In this document: positions 51,325-57,156 of the stretch, piece by piece
Numbering within the stretch: position 1 is the stretch's first letter
How the letters are laid out: every line of letters begins with the position of its first letter
Origin: Alphaproteobacteria bacterium
GTDB lineage: Bacteria; Pseudomonadota; Alphaproteobacteria; RF32; CAG-239
Direction of reading: 5' to 3'
DNA: 57,156 nt
NCBI GenBank assembly: GCA_017471705.1
Contig: JAFUSH010000012.1
Span: 1 to 57,156, forward strand
The notes under the pieces: model-generated
What the model was told of the DNA's origin: nothing
Database searches by the model: none
The model's input: only the letters and a program-made list of their open reading frames with translations
Translations under genes and position numbers: made by a program

Positions 51325-52209
51325 ATGACAGCCGATAATAACGACAATATAAACAACAAGACTCCGGAGGCAGAGCGTTGGGAGAGTGCTCCTTCGAAAC
51401 CTAAAAAAGGCGGAAAGTTTAAAACTTTTGCTCTGGCCAGTCTGGTTTTGCTCAGCGCAGGTGTTGCCAAAATAGTTCAAACACTAAAGGCAGAAAAGCA
51501 AAAGACTGGATGGTATGATATGAACAAGGATGCGGACAGCATTTCCGTAAATGTTGAAGAAGGTAAATTCTTTGCTATAAAAAAGGAAGATAGCAAAGCC
51601 ATAAAAGAACTCAAAGATAAAATCAGTAAGTTATCGGAAGAGAAGAACAGCATTATAAATAAGGCCAATAAAGAATTCACCAAAGCACTTAAAAGCAGAG
51701 ATGTTGAAGGTATGCGCAATGCTATTAATGCAGGTGCCGACAATATTAATACTCCGAACAGCAAGGGAGAAACACCTTTAATTCAATTAGTTAAAGATAT
51801 TGAATCTGCTAAAGCTTATCATTGTACTCGTTTTCTGATTGGCTTAAATGTTGATGTAAATGTAAAAGATGCAAACGGAGCAACTGCCGAAGATTATTTA
51901 TCCTCCTCAAATTCATTAAAAGCCTCCACACTGAAAAGAGAGATAAATGAGAATAAGAATAAAGAAGTATTTAAGGGAGGAAACACTCCGAGAATAACAG
52001 AGATTAATCAATCTTTAAAAGAAAACAATGATAAATTATATGATGCATACGGATATAAAATGGAAATAAATGGTGACGAATCGAAATACTCGGCTCTAAA
52101 TTTTTCGCGTAGTGCAAACAGATATTCCAGACTTATGGCGGGAAATCCTAGACAGCAAGATGTGTCTCGAATGCGTAAATTAGACGATTTTTCCGAAAAT
52201 ATCAGATAA
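51325..52209 (+). CDS. membrane-anchored protein with ankyrin-like repeats
   Basis: The start at 51325 is chosen because GGAG lies 8 bases upstream and a strong promoter ends just before it; the frame is open further upstream without these signals. The 294-residue protein has a short acidic cytosolic head, one membrane helix (about residues 36-52, FKTFALASLVLLSAGVAKI) and a coiled-coil stretch. Ankyrin-like units (about 120-200) include FTKALKSRDVEGMRNAINAGADNINTPNSKGETPLIQLV. The tail is Asn/Lys/Ser-rich. Ankyrin repeats bind proteins, but the partner is unknown. It is monocistronic, with its own terminator. Confidence 0.7.
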   Translation: MTADNNDNINNKTPEAERWESAPSKPKKGGKFKTFALASLVLLSAGVAKIVQTLKAEKQKTGWYDMNKDADSISVNVEEGKFFAIKKEDSKAIKELKDKISKLSEEKNSIINKANKEFTKALKSRDVEGMRNAINAGADNINTPNSKGETPLIQLVKDIESAKAYHCTRFLIGLNVDVNVKDANGATAEDYLSSSNSLKASTLKREINENKNKEVFKGGNTPRITEINQSLKENNDKLYDAYGYKMEINGDESKYSALNFSRSANRYSRLMAGNPRQQDVSRMRKLDDFSENIR

Positions 52210-52218
52210 TTTTTTAGC

Positions 52219-52253
52219 AAATCTCTCGCATAAAAAAACGAGAGATTTTTTTC
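52219..52253 (+). terminator. Rho-independent terminator
   Basis: An 8-bp stem ATCTCTCG/CGAGAGAT (52221-52228 with 52239-52246) around an A-rich loop is followed by seven Ts, just after the ankyrin-like gene. Confidence 0.88.
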
Positions 52254-52300
52254 TGCATTAATTACAAAAAAAACTTCAAATTACCAATACTCTAAAGCAT

Positions 52301-52329
52301 TTGACAAAATATGATAAATATGAGATAAT
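52301..52329 (+). promoter_or_regulatory. sigma-70 promoter of the gene at 52358
   Basis: A perfect -35 TTGACA (52301-52306), a 17-base spacer and the -10 GATAAT (52324-52329) are present. The leader is short and carries GGAGG before the ATG at 52358. Confidence 0.75.
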
Positions 52330-52357
52330 ATGCTGAAAGCAGCTGATGGAGGCAACA

Positions 52358-52942
52358 ATGGTAAAAGATTTGAAAAAACAATTAAGAACGGACACTAAAA
52401 AAGCAAAAATAAGAGTTCAAGAAACTTTTGTTGCGATTAAATACTACTCGAAAATAGTGTGGGGAGCCGTTAAAAAACCGTTGATGAGTTTTAGTATGGC
52501 TGCCGTTTTGGCCTCCTGCGGATTTACAAAAACTCAGACAAGAAATGCCGAACAAGATGCTAAACAGGATCAAATCGCTCAGGTTGTAAGTACTAACGAA
52601 GAACCGTCTTACGGATACAGCAATCCCAATGAAGTTGTTGAAACTCCTGAGGAAAAATCAGCTCGCGAAGCGGAAGAAGAATACTGGAAAATTATGGAAG
52701 GCAGACAAACACACGGTGATGCCGGAACAGATAAGACCGATTATGGTAAGCCGGGAAAGGGAGCTCCGCAAATGACTGCCGAAGATTATGAAAAAATACG
52801 CGAGGCATACAGTCAAATCGGTACAGGTATGGATAATATAGAACAAGCGGAATTGGAAAGAGAGATTATGGACAGAGCAACTTCGGGCGGCAGAACCGCC
52901 AGCTGGGCCAAGGCCGTGAGAGATGCCGGACGCGGAAAGTAA
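52358..52942 (+). CDS. probable lipoprotein of unknown function with long basic N-region
   Basis: The start at 52358 is set by GGAGG 7 bases upstream; an ATG 12 bases earlier lies inside that signal. The 194-residue protein has about 40 basic residues, then a short hydrophobic segment ending in a lipobox-like AVLASC (Cys about residue 54). An acidic, Glu/Gln/Gly-rich mature part with no recognised domain follows. A lipoprotein with such a long N-region is atypical, so the cysteine may not be lipidated. It has its own promoter and a terminator upstream isolates it. It looks lineage-specific. Confidence 0.6.
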   Translation: MVKDLKKQLRTDTKKAKIRVQETFVAIKYYSKIVWGAVKKPLMSFSMAAVLASCGFTKTQTRNAEQDAKQDQIAQVVSTNEEPSYGYSNPNEVVETPEEKSAREAEEEYWKIMEGRQTHGDAGTDKTDYGKPGKGAPQMTAEDYEKIREAYSQIGTGMDNIEQAELEREIMDRATSGGRTASWAKAVRDAGRGK

Positions 52943-52970
52943 AAAATGCGTTTATATATGTAAAAAAAGC

Positions 52971-52998
52971 TTGCAAATTTATAAAGTTATGCTAAAAG
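52971..52998 (+). promoter_or_regulatory. probable promoter of rpsB-tsf
   Basis: The -35 TTGCAA (52971-52976), a 16-base spacer and TAAAAG (52993-52998) are preceded by an extended TGC, giving the same TATGCTA context as the promoters at 30460 and 51265. The -10 is weak, so the exact start is uncertain. Confidence 0.5.
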
Positions 52999-53004
52999 TA
53001 TGCC

Positions 53005-53134
53005 GAAGCCGCAATGGTGCGGCTTTATAACAACACACACGCAGATAGGCGGAAGGTTGCTTTAACTTATTCGCTCCGGTGCCATAAAAAGCCAAAGTCT
53101 GCGGAGGTTTAACCGGAAAAAAGGATATATAAAT
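53005..53134 (+). promoter_or_regulatory. structured leader of rpsB
   Basis: A leader of about 130 bases holds a hairpin AGCCGC/GCGGCT with a 6-base loop near 53008-53025. A long-range pair CGCAGA/TCTGCG (53040-53045 with 53098-53103) closes a larger domain just before the AAAAGGAT ribosome-binding site. In E. coli the rpsB leader is the target of S2-mediated repression of rpsB-tsf. A similar autoregulatory role is inferred here. Confidence 0.5.
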
Positions 53135-53950
53135 ATGACAATTCCTACATTTACTTTACGCCAGATGGTTGAAGCCGGCGTACACTTCGGACACCACGCT
53201 CGTCGTTGGAATCCGCAAATGGCTCCGTATATTTACGGTAAGAAAGACAGCATTCATATCATCGATTTGCAAAAAACTTATCCGATGTTTTATAACGCTT
53301 TGAACGCTACCCGCGAAGTTGCGGCTAACGGCGGCAAAGTTTTGTTCGTTGCCACTAAAAGACAAGCTCAAGACATTGTTAAGGAAAGCGCCGAAAGATG
53401 CGGTCAATACTATGTTAACTATCGTTGGTTGGGCGGTATGCTGACCAACTGGAAAACAGTTTATAAATCAATTACACGTTTGAACAAATTGAACGAAATG
53501 GAAGAAAAGAATTCTTATGAAGGATACACCAAAAAAGAAATCTTGAACCTGAAAAAAGAACGTGAAAAATTGCAGATTACCTTAAACGGTATCAAAGATA
53601 TGGGCGGTCAACCTGATTTATTATTCGTGATTGATACACCAAAAGAATCTTTGGCAATCAAAGAAGCTAAAAAACTGGGTATTCCGGTTGTCGGTATTGT
53701 TGATACCAACGCAAATCCTAATGAAGTTGATTATCCGGTTCCGGGTAATGATGACGCTATTCGCGCCATTCAATTTTATTGTGATATGGTTTCCGGCGCT
53801 ATTTTGGACGGTGTTCAGGCAGAAATGGCCGCTAAAGGCTTGGAAGTAAGCGATACTTCTTCCGAAAGTGTTGAAGCTGCTCCTAAAAAGAGAGCTTCGC
53901 GCAAAACTAAAGCCGCTAAAGCAGAAGAAGCCGAAGCAAGCGCAGAATAA
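53135..53950 (+). CDS. rpsB: 30S ribosomal protein S2
   Basis: S2 sits on the back of the 30S head and joins late in assembly. The 271-residue protein opens MTIPTFTLRQMVEAGVHFGHHARRWNPQM and contains the S2 signatures YRWLGGMLTNWKT and PVVGIVDTNANPNEVDYPVPGNDDA. A Lys/Ala/Glu-rich tail of about 35 residues follows the conserved core, longer than in many bacteria. The gene is followed by tsf, as is usual. Confidence 0.98.
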   Translation: MTIPTFTLRQMVEAGVHFGHHARRWNPQMAPYIYGKKDSIHIIDLQKTYPMFYNALNATREVAANGGKVLFVATKRQAQDIVKESAERCGQYYVNYRWLGGMLTNWKTVYKSITRLNKLNEMEEKNSYEGYTKKEILNLKKEREKLQITLNGIKDMGGQPDLLFVIDTPKESLAIKEAKKLGIPVVGIVDTNANPNEVDYPVPGNDDAIRAIQFYCDMVSGAILDGVQAEMAAKGLEVSDTSSESVEAAPKKRASRKTKAAKAEEAEASAE

Positions 53951-53979
53951 TTCTGACAAGCTTGATGTGAATTGAAACA

Positions 53980-54014
53980 GGCGCGGTCATAAAAATTATT
54001 GCACCGCGCCGATT
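53980..54014 (+). terminator. GC-rich hairpin between rpsB and tsf (possible attenuator)
   Basis: GGCGCGGT (53980-53987) and ACCGCGCC (54003-54010) form an 8-bp stem with a 15-base loop, followed by GATTTT. The short T-run suggests partial termination, which would set the ratio of S2 to EF-Ts as in the classical rpsB-tsf operon. Confidence 0.65.
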
Positions 54015-54050
54015 TTGAATAAATAAAAAGTTTTATAAAGGAATTTTAAG

Positions 54051-54977
54051 ATGGCAGATATTACAGCCGCTATGGTAAAAGAATTGAGAGAAAGTACCGG
54101 CGCCGGTATGCTTGATTGCAAAAAGGCTCTGGTTGAAGCAGACGGGAATATGGAACAAGCCGTTGACTGGCTGCGTAAAAAAGGTTTGGCTTCGGCTGCT
54201 AAAAAATCCAGTCGTATTGCCGCCGAAGGTTTGGTTGCGGTCACGGTTAAAGGTAACAAAGGTGCAGCCGTTGAAGTTAACTCCGAAACCGATTTCGTTG
54301 CTAAAAACGAAATTTTCCAAGCTTATGTTGCCGATGTAGTTGAAGCAGCTTTGGATACCGGCAGCGATGTTGAAGCGCTCAAAAATGCTAAAGATGCATC
54401 TACAGGTAAAACATTTGGTGAACGTTTGACCGATATGGTTGCCCGTATCGGTGAAAATATGAATCTGCGCCGTACGAAAGTTGTTTCGGTTAACAACGGC
54501 TTGATTTGTTCGTATGTTCACAATGTAGCTCGCGATAATTTAGGTAAAATCGGTGTATTGGTTGCTTTGGAATCAACCGCCGATAAAACTCAATTGGCTG
54601 ATTTAGGCAAACATATTGCTATGCATATTGCCGCTAATGCGCCGATTGCCTTAAATATTGCCGGTGTTGATGCCGCCGCCGTTGAACACGAAAAAGAAAT
54701 TTTCCGTGAACAAGCTGCAGCTTCCGGAAAACCGGCTAACATCATAGAAAAAATGATTGAAGGTCGTATCCGTAAATTTTACGAAGAAGTTGTTTTAGAA
54801 GAACAATCTTACGTTATGGATCCGGATAAGAAAGTTAAAGACGTGGTTGCTGACAAAGCTAAAGAATGCGGTACCGATATTAAAATAAGCGATTATGTAT
54901 TCTTTAAATTGGGTGACGGTTTGCAAAAGAAAGAAGAAGATTTTGCCGCCGAAGTTAACGCTCAATTAGCTAAATAA
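54051..54977 (+). CDS. tsf: translation elongation factor Ts
   Basis: EF-Ts exchanges GDP on EF-Tu. The 308-residue length is typical. The N-terminal UBA-like domain with VKELRESTGAGMLDCKKAL is followed by EVNSETDFVAKNEIF (the TDFV motif that contacts EF-Tu) and the core with HIAMHIAANAPIALN. The C-terminal FREQAAASGKPANIIEKM is also diagnostic. AAGGAA precedes the ATG. It follows rpsB after a GC-rich hairpin. Confidence 0.98.
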   Translation: MADITAAMVKELRESTGAGMLDCKKALVEADGNMEQAVDWLRKKGLASAAKKSSRIAAEGLVAVTVKGNKGAAVEVNSETDFVAKNEIFQAYVADVVEAALDTGSDVEALKNAKDASTGKTFGERLTDMVARIGENMNLRRTKVVSVNNGLICSYVHNVARDNLGKIGVLVALESTADKTQLADLGKHIAMHIAANAPIALNIAGVDAAAVEHEKEIFREQAAASGKPANIIEKMIEGRIRKFYEEVVLEEQSYVMDPDKKVKDVVADKAKECGTDIKISDYVFFKLGDGLQKKEEDFAAEVNAQLAK

Positions 54978-54990
54978 TCACTAAAATAAG

Positions 54991-55040
54991 CAAACAAAGG
55001 CGCTTCTTTTTACTTATAGGGAGTGCCTTTGTTTGTTTGA
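54991..55040 (+). terminator. probable terminator of rpsB-tsf
   Basis: CAAACAAAGGC (54991-55001) and GCCTTTGTTTG (55025-55035) form an 11-bp stem around an irregular loop. The T-rich right arm can act as the slippery tract. No separate T-run follows, so the efficiency is uncertain. Confidence 0.55.
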
Positions 55041-55054
55041 AAAGGTCGACAGAA

Positions 55055-55612
55055 ATGAACGAAGAAATACAAGGCAAAACTATGGAGCAGGAAAATATGA
55101 AAACTATATTTGATTGTTGGACAGATGCCATCAAACATTTCTTTGATATCAGAGGTCGTACGACGCGCTATGAATTCTGGGCTTTTCAAACTGTCAGTTT
55201 GTTTATATTCATTTCAGCATCTTTAATTGGTTTCTGTTTTGATTTATATAAAATCGTTTTTGAAATTTACGCCGTTTATTTTCTGGCTCCGGCAACAGCC
55301 ATAAGCATTCGCCGTCTGCACGATATGGGATTATCCGGAAAATGGGCGGTTCCTGCTTTTATTTTAGCCGTAATAATGCTGATTTCTTGGGAATTAGGCA
55401 CTGACTTCGTTTTTTTACCGCTGTTTTTACTTCTTTGCTATATAAGTTATTTATACTGGCTGTTGAGTGATGACAGCGACAATAATAATATATACGGCAA
55501 TAAAATCGACGAGCCGGAAATATACAATCAGGACAGTAAAGTGTTTATTATCTTTATGGCACTTTTCTTAAGCGCTCTGTGGATAATTTTTTTAATAAAC
55601 ACATTGTTCTGA
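55055..55612 (+). CDS. DUF805 family inner membrane protein
   Basis: The 185-residue protein has the DUF805 signature: an aromatic entry with FFDIRGRTTRYEFWAFQ (about residues 30-46), four transmembrane helices, and AISIRRLHDMGLSGKWAV between helices 2 and 3. Family members such as YhaH are widespread, and their function is unknown. The start is uncertain. ATG 55055 has AAAGG upstream; in-frame ATGs at 55082 and 55097 are also possible. It stands alone between the tsf terminator region and the oxidoreductase gene. Confidence 0.85.
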   Translation: MNEEIQGKTMEQENMKTIFDCWTDAIKHFFDIRGRTTRYEFWAFQTVSLFIFISASLIGFCFDLYKIVFEIYAVYFLAPATAISIRRLHDMGLSGKWAVPAFILAVIMLISWELGTDFVFLPLFLLLCYISYLYWLLSDDSDNNNIYGNKIDEPEIYNQDSKVFIIFMALFLSALWIIFLINTLF

Positions 55613-55753
55613 AACTCCATAAATACTGATTTATCACTGTTTCTCCATAAATTCCGTAACAATTCGTAACATATTGTTAAAAGCATTTAGGCAAAATTTA
55701 TGATATATAATATCATACGTTTTTGTAATCAGCTAAATTATAAAGGATTTTCT

Positions 55754-56779
55754 ATGAGCAATACAATCAAAGTTGCCGTTATCGGCGCCGGAATGATGGG
55801 GAAAAACCACTTAAAAACTTATAAAACAATGCAGGGCGTTGAACTGGTCGGTGTTTACGATATTTTTCCCGACGCCGCCAAAGCAGCTGCCGAAATGTTC
55901 GGAATAAAAGCTTTTTCTTCAATGGAAGAAGTTGCAGCTAATGTTGATGCTGTCAGCGTAGTTACGACTTCGGTTACTCACGCCGATGTCGGTGAATTTT
56001 TTATGAACAAAGGTATTCATTGTATGATGGAAAAACCTCTAGCCACTACCGAAGAAGGTTGTATGCGTCTTATTAATGCTGCCAAAAACAACAATGTCGT
56101 GTTGATGGTCGGACACATTGAGCGCTTTAATCCGGCTGTTGAGCAAATGGGAAAATTGTTATCGGATACCTCTAAAATCCGTTCACTTACAGCTCAGCGT
56201 ATGTCGGCTGCCAGCGGTCGTATTACCGATGTCGATGTAGCTATGGATTTGATGATTCACGATGTTGAAGTTATTCAATCGTTGGTACAATCTCCGGTGA
56301 TTAACGTACAAACAGCTTCGGTTAAAACAAAGGAAAGTCCGCAAGGAAAAGATTACATTACTGCTCTGCTGGAGTTTGCCAACGGTGCTACCGCCAATAT
56401 TACCGCCAGCCGTATCACACAGTCAAGAGTGCGTACTTTGACGGTTACTACCGATACCAACTACATTGATATGGATTTTATAAATCAAAGCATCAATGTT
56501 CATACTCAGGGTCGTATGCCATATGTTAATCAGGAAGAAATTCCGGAGTGGATGAATTACGGCTTAAAAGGCAGTGTCGAACAATTGTTTATTCCGACCA
56601 ATCAACCATTGTTGGCAGAATTGAACCACTTTGTTAAGTGCGTTAACGGTGAAGCAACTCCGCGCGTTAACGGTGAACAGGCTCTGGATGCCTTGCGCGT
56701 GATTTGGGAAGTCGAAGAGAAACTCGGTTTTTTAAATGAAAACAAAACCGAGAAAAAAGGTAAATCCAAAGCTGCTTAA
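55754..56779 (+). CDS. Gfo/Idh/MocA family NAD(P)-dependent oxidoreductase
   Basis: The start at 55754 is set by AAAGGA and by the Rossmann opening KVAVIGAGMMGKNHLKTYK. The 341-residue protein has the GXGXXG-like dinucleotide site (about residues 11-16), the conserved MMEKPLATT (EKP motif) and GHIERFNPAV. MDLMIHDVEVI provides the catalytic His. The ERFNP and LMIHD combination is common in sugar-nucleotide dehydrogenases, for example UDP-GlcNAc 3-dehydrogenases of the GnnA/WlbA kind used for amino sugars in lipid A or surface glycans. The exact substrate is not decidable by eye. It is followed by a glycosyltransferase-like membrane protein. Confidence 0.88.
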   Translation: MSNTIKVAVIGAGMMGKNHLKTYKTMQGVELVGVYDIFPDAAKAAAEMFGIKAFSSMEEVAANVDAVSVVTTSVTHADVGEFFMNKGIHCMMEKPLATTEEGCMRLINAAKNNNVVLMVGHIERFNPAVEQMGKLLSDTSKIRSLTAQRMSAASGRITDVDVAMDLMIHDVEVIQSLVQSPVINVQTASVKTKESPQGKDYITALLEFANGATANITASRITQSRVRTLTVTTDTNYIDMDFINQSINVHTQGRMPYVNQEEIPEWMNYGLKGSVEQLFIPTNQPLLAELNHFVKCVNGEATPRVNGEQALDALRVIWEVEEKLGFLNENKTEKKGKSKAA

Positions 56780-56839
56780 TACAATAAAAGCCTTCTTTCC
56801 CATACATATTTTTAGTAAATATTCCGATTGTATTAAACT

Positions 56840-57156
56840 ATGCGAGAGAAAATATTATACTTGCGAAACCGTCTTTTATCAGGATTTATTACCAAAATAA
56901 AGAATCCGTTTTTTACGGTGTCATTGCTTCTGTGTATTTCTCTTTGCTTTTTTCAACTTTGGCTTTATTGGCCGGGATATATACAAGATGATTCACAAAC
57001 TACGCTGTTGTTAATTAAAAGCGGATGGCATCCGGTGATTATGGCTTATTTGGTGGAAATAATGCATAATTTGTTCGGAGTTCACGTATATAATCTTTTT
57101 TTGCTCACTATGGTACCTTTTTATCTGGGAATATGGATAATTATTTATTCTGTATA
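56840..57156 (+). CDS. polytopic membrane protein, start only (possible glycosyltransferase/DUF6020-like)
   Basis: The gene runs off the right edge; 105 residues are visible. After a basic N-terminus there is a membrane helix (about residues 27-45), then WPGYIQDDSQTTLLL and SGWHPVIMAYL, then more hydrophobic segments. A PG...D...Q and G.WHP.....L pattern in the first external loop recalls membrane glycosyltransferases of the GT39/DUF6020 kind. In those enzymes the acidic residue acts in catalysis. No clear Shine-Dalgarno sequence precedes the ATG at 56840. Identity is tentative because most of the protein is missing. Confidence 0.55.
   Translation, partial: MREKILYLRNRLLSGFITKIKNPFFTVSLLLCISLCFFQLWLYWPGYIQDDSQTTLLLIKSGWHPVIMAYLVEIMHNLFGVHVYNLFLLTMVPFYLGIWIIIYSV

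Overview
The window is an AT-rich stretch of bacterial chromosome, most likely from an uncultured, possibly gut- or host-associated alphaproteobacterium. The taxonomic call is inference. It rests on an RNase E with a long acidic insertion in its S1 domain, an lptD-surA-rsmA cluster, a ParE and a lipoprotein of alphaproteobacterial style, and very long secreted proteins with Gly/Ala linkers. Most of the window is ordinary, densely packed housekeeping DNA with several 1- to 4-base gene overlaps. No tRNA, rRNA, CRISPR array, transposase or prophage gene was seen.

Layout. Bases 1-1,130 hold secE-nusG with a terminator, then a promoter and leader that probably serve rplK beyond the left edge. Bases 1,159-3,874 hold a small secreted protein and a LonB-type protease. 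Bases 3,945-9,317 form a plus-strand envelope cluster: two membrane-anchored TPR proteins, a membrane-anchored protein of about 26 YwqK/MORN-type repeats, and SlyX. Bases 9,349-17,443 run on the minus strand: an AsmA/YhdP-like protein, prfB (RF2, with a programmed +1 frameshift), PBP1A and an AmiC-type amidase. Bases 17,628-22,085 hold rne with a structured leader, an M48 protease and apt. They converge on an isolated glycogen-synthase-like gene, and grpE follows. Bases 24,945-30,374 are an outer-membrane biogenesis cluster: an LptF/G permease, LptD, a SurA-like chaperone and RsmA.

Bases 30,528-36,173 encode the most striking object, an 1881-residue secreted protein. It has a signal peptide, an ankyrin-like N-terminus, a Gly/Ala linker, about 15 tandem eight-cysteine repeats of roughly 66 residues, a beta-helix-like stretch and a C-terminal autotransporter barrel. 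Two of the repeats are almost identical at DNA level, so the array is still changing. A cluster of palindromes follows it.

Bases 36,469-46,250 hold prfA, hisS, a RodZ-like protein, ptsP, a mannose-phosphate cupin, apaG, a lipoprotein, a coiled-coil protein of unknown function, hslO and recX. Bases 46,490-46,735 hold a promoter and a strongly structured, unexplained RNA-like region upstream of an 80-residue orphan gene. Bases 46,769-49,082 are a probably acquired restriction-modification cassette with two adenine methyltransferases of DpnM and DpnA type. Its small PD-(D/E)XK nuclease does not look like DpnII. Then come parE, two lineage-specific membrane or lipoprotein genes with excellent sigma-70 promoters, rpsB-tsf with a structured leader, a DUF805 protein, a Gfo/Idh/MocA oxidoreductase and the start of a polytopic membrane protein cut by the right edge.

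Functionally the window is dominated by translation (RF1, RF2, S2, EF-Ts, HisRS, RsmA), envelope construction (PBP1A, AmiC, LptD, LptF/G, SurA, AsmA-like, M48, RodZ) and quality control (LonB, Hsp33, GrpE). A few accessory genes mediate surface display or DNA defence.
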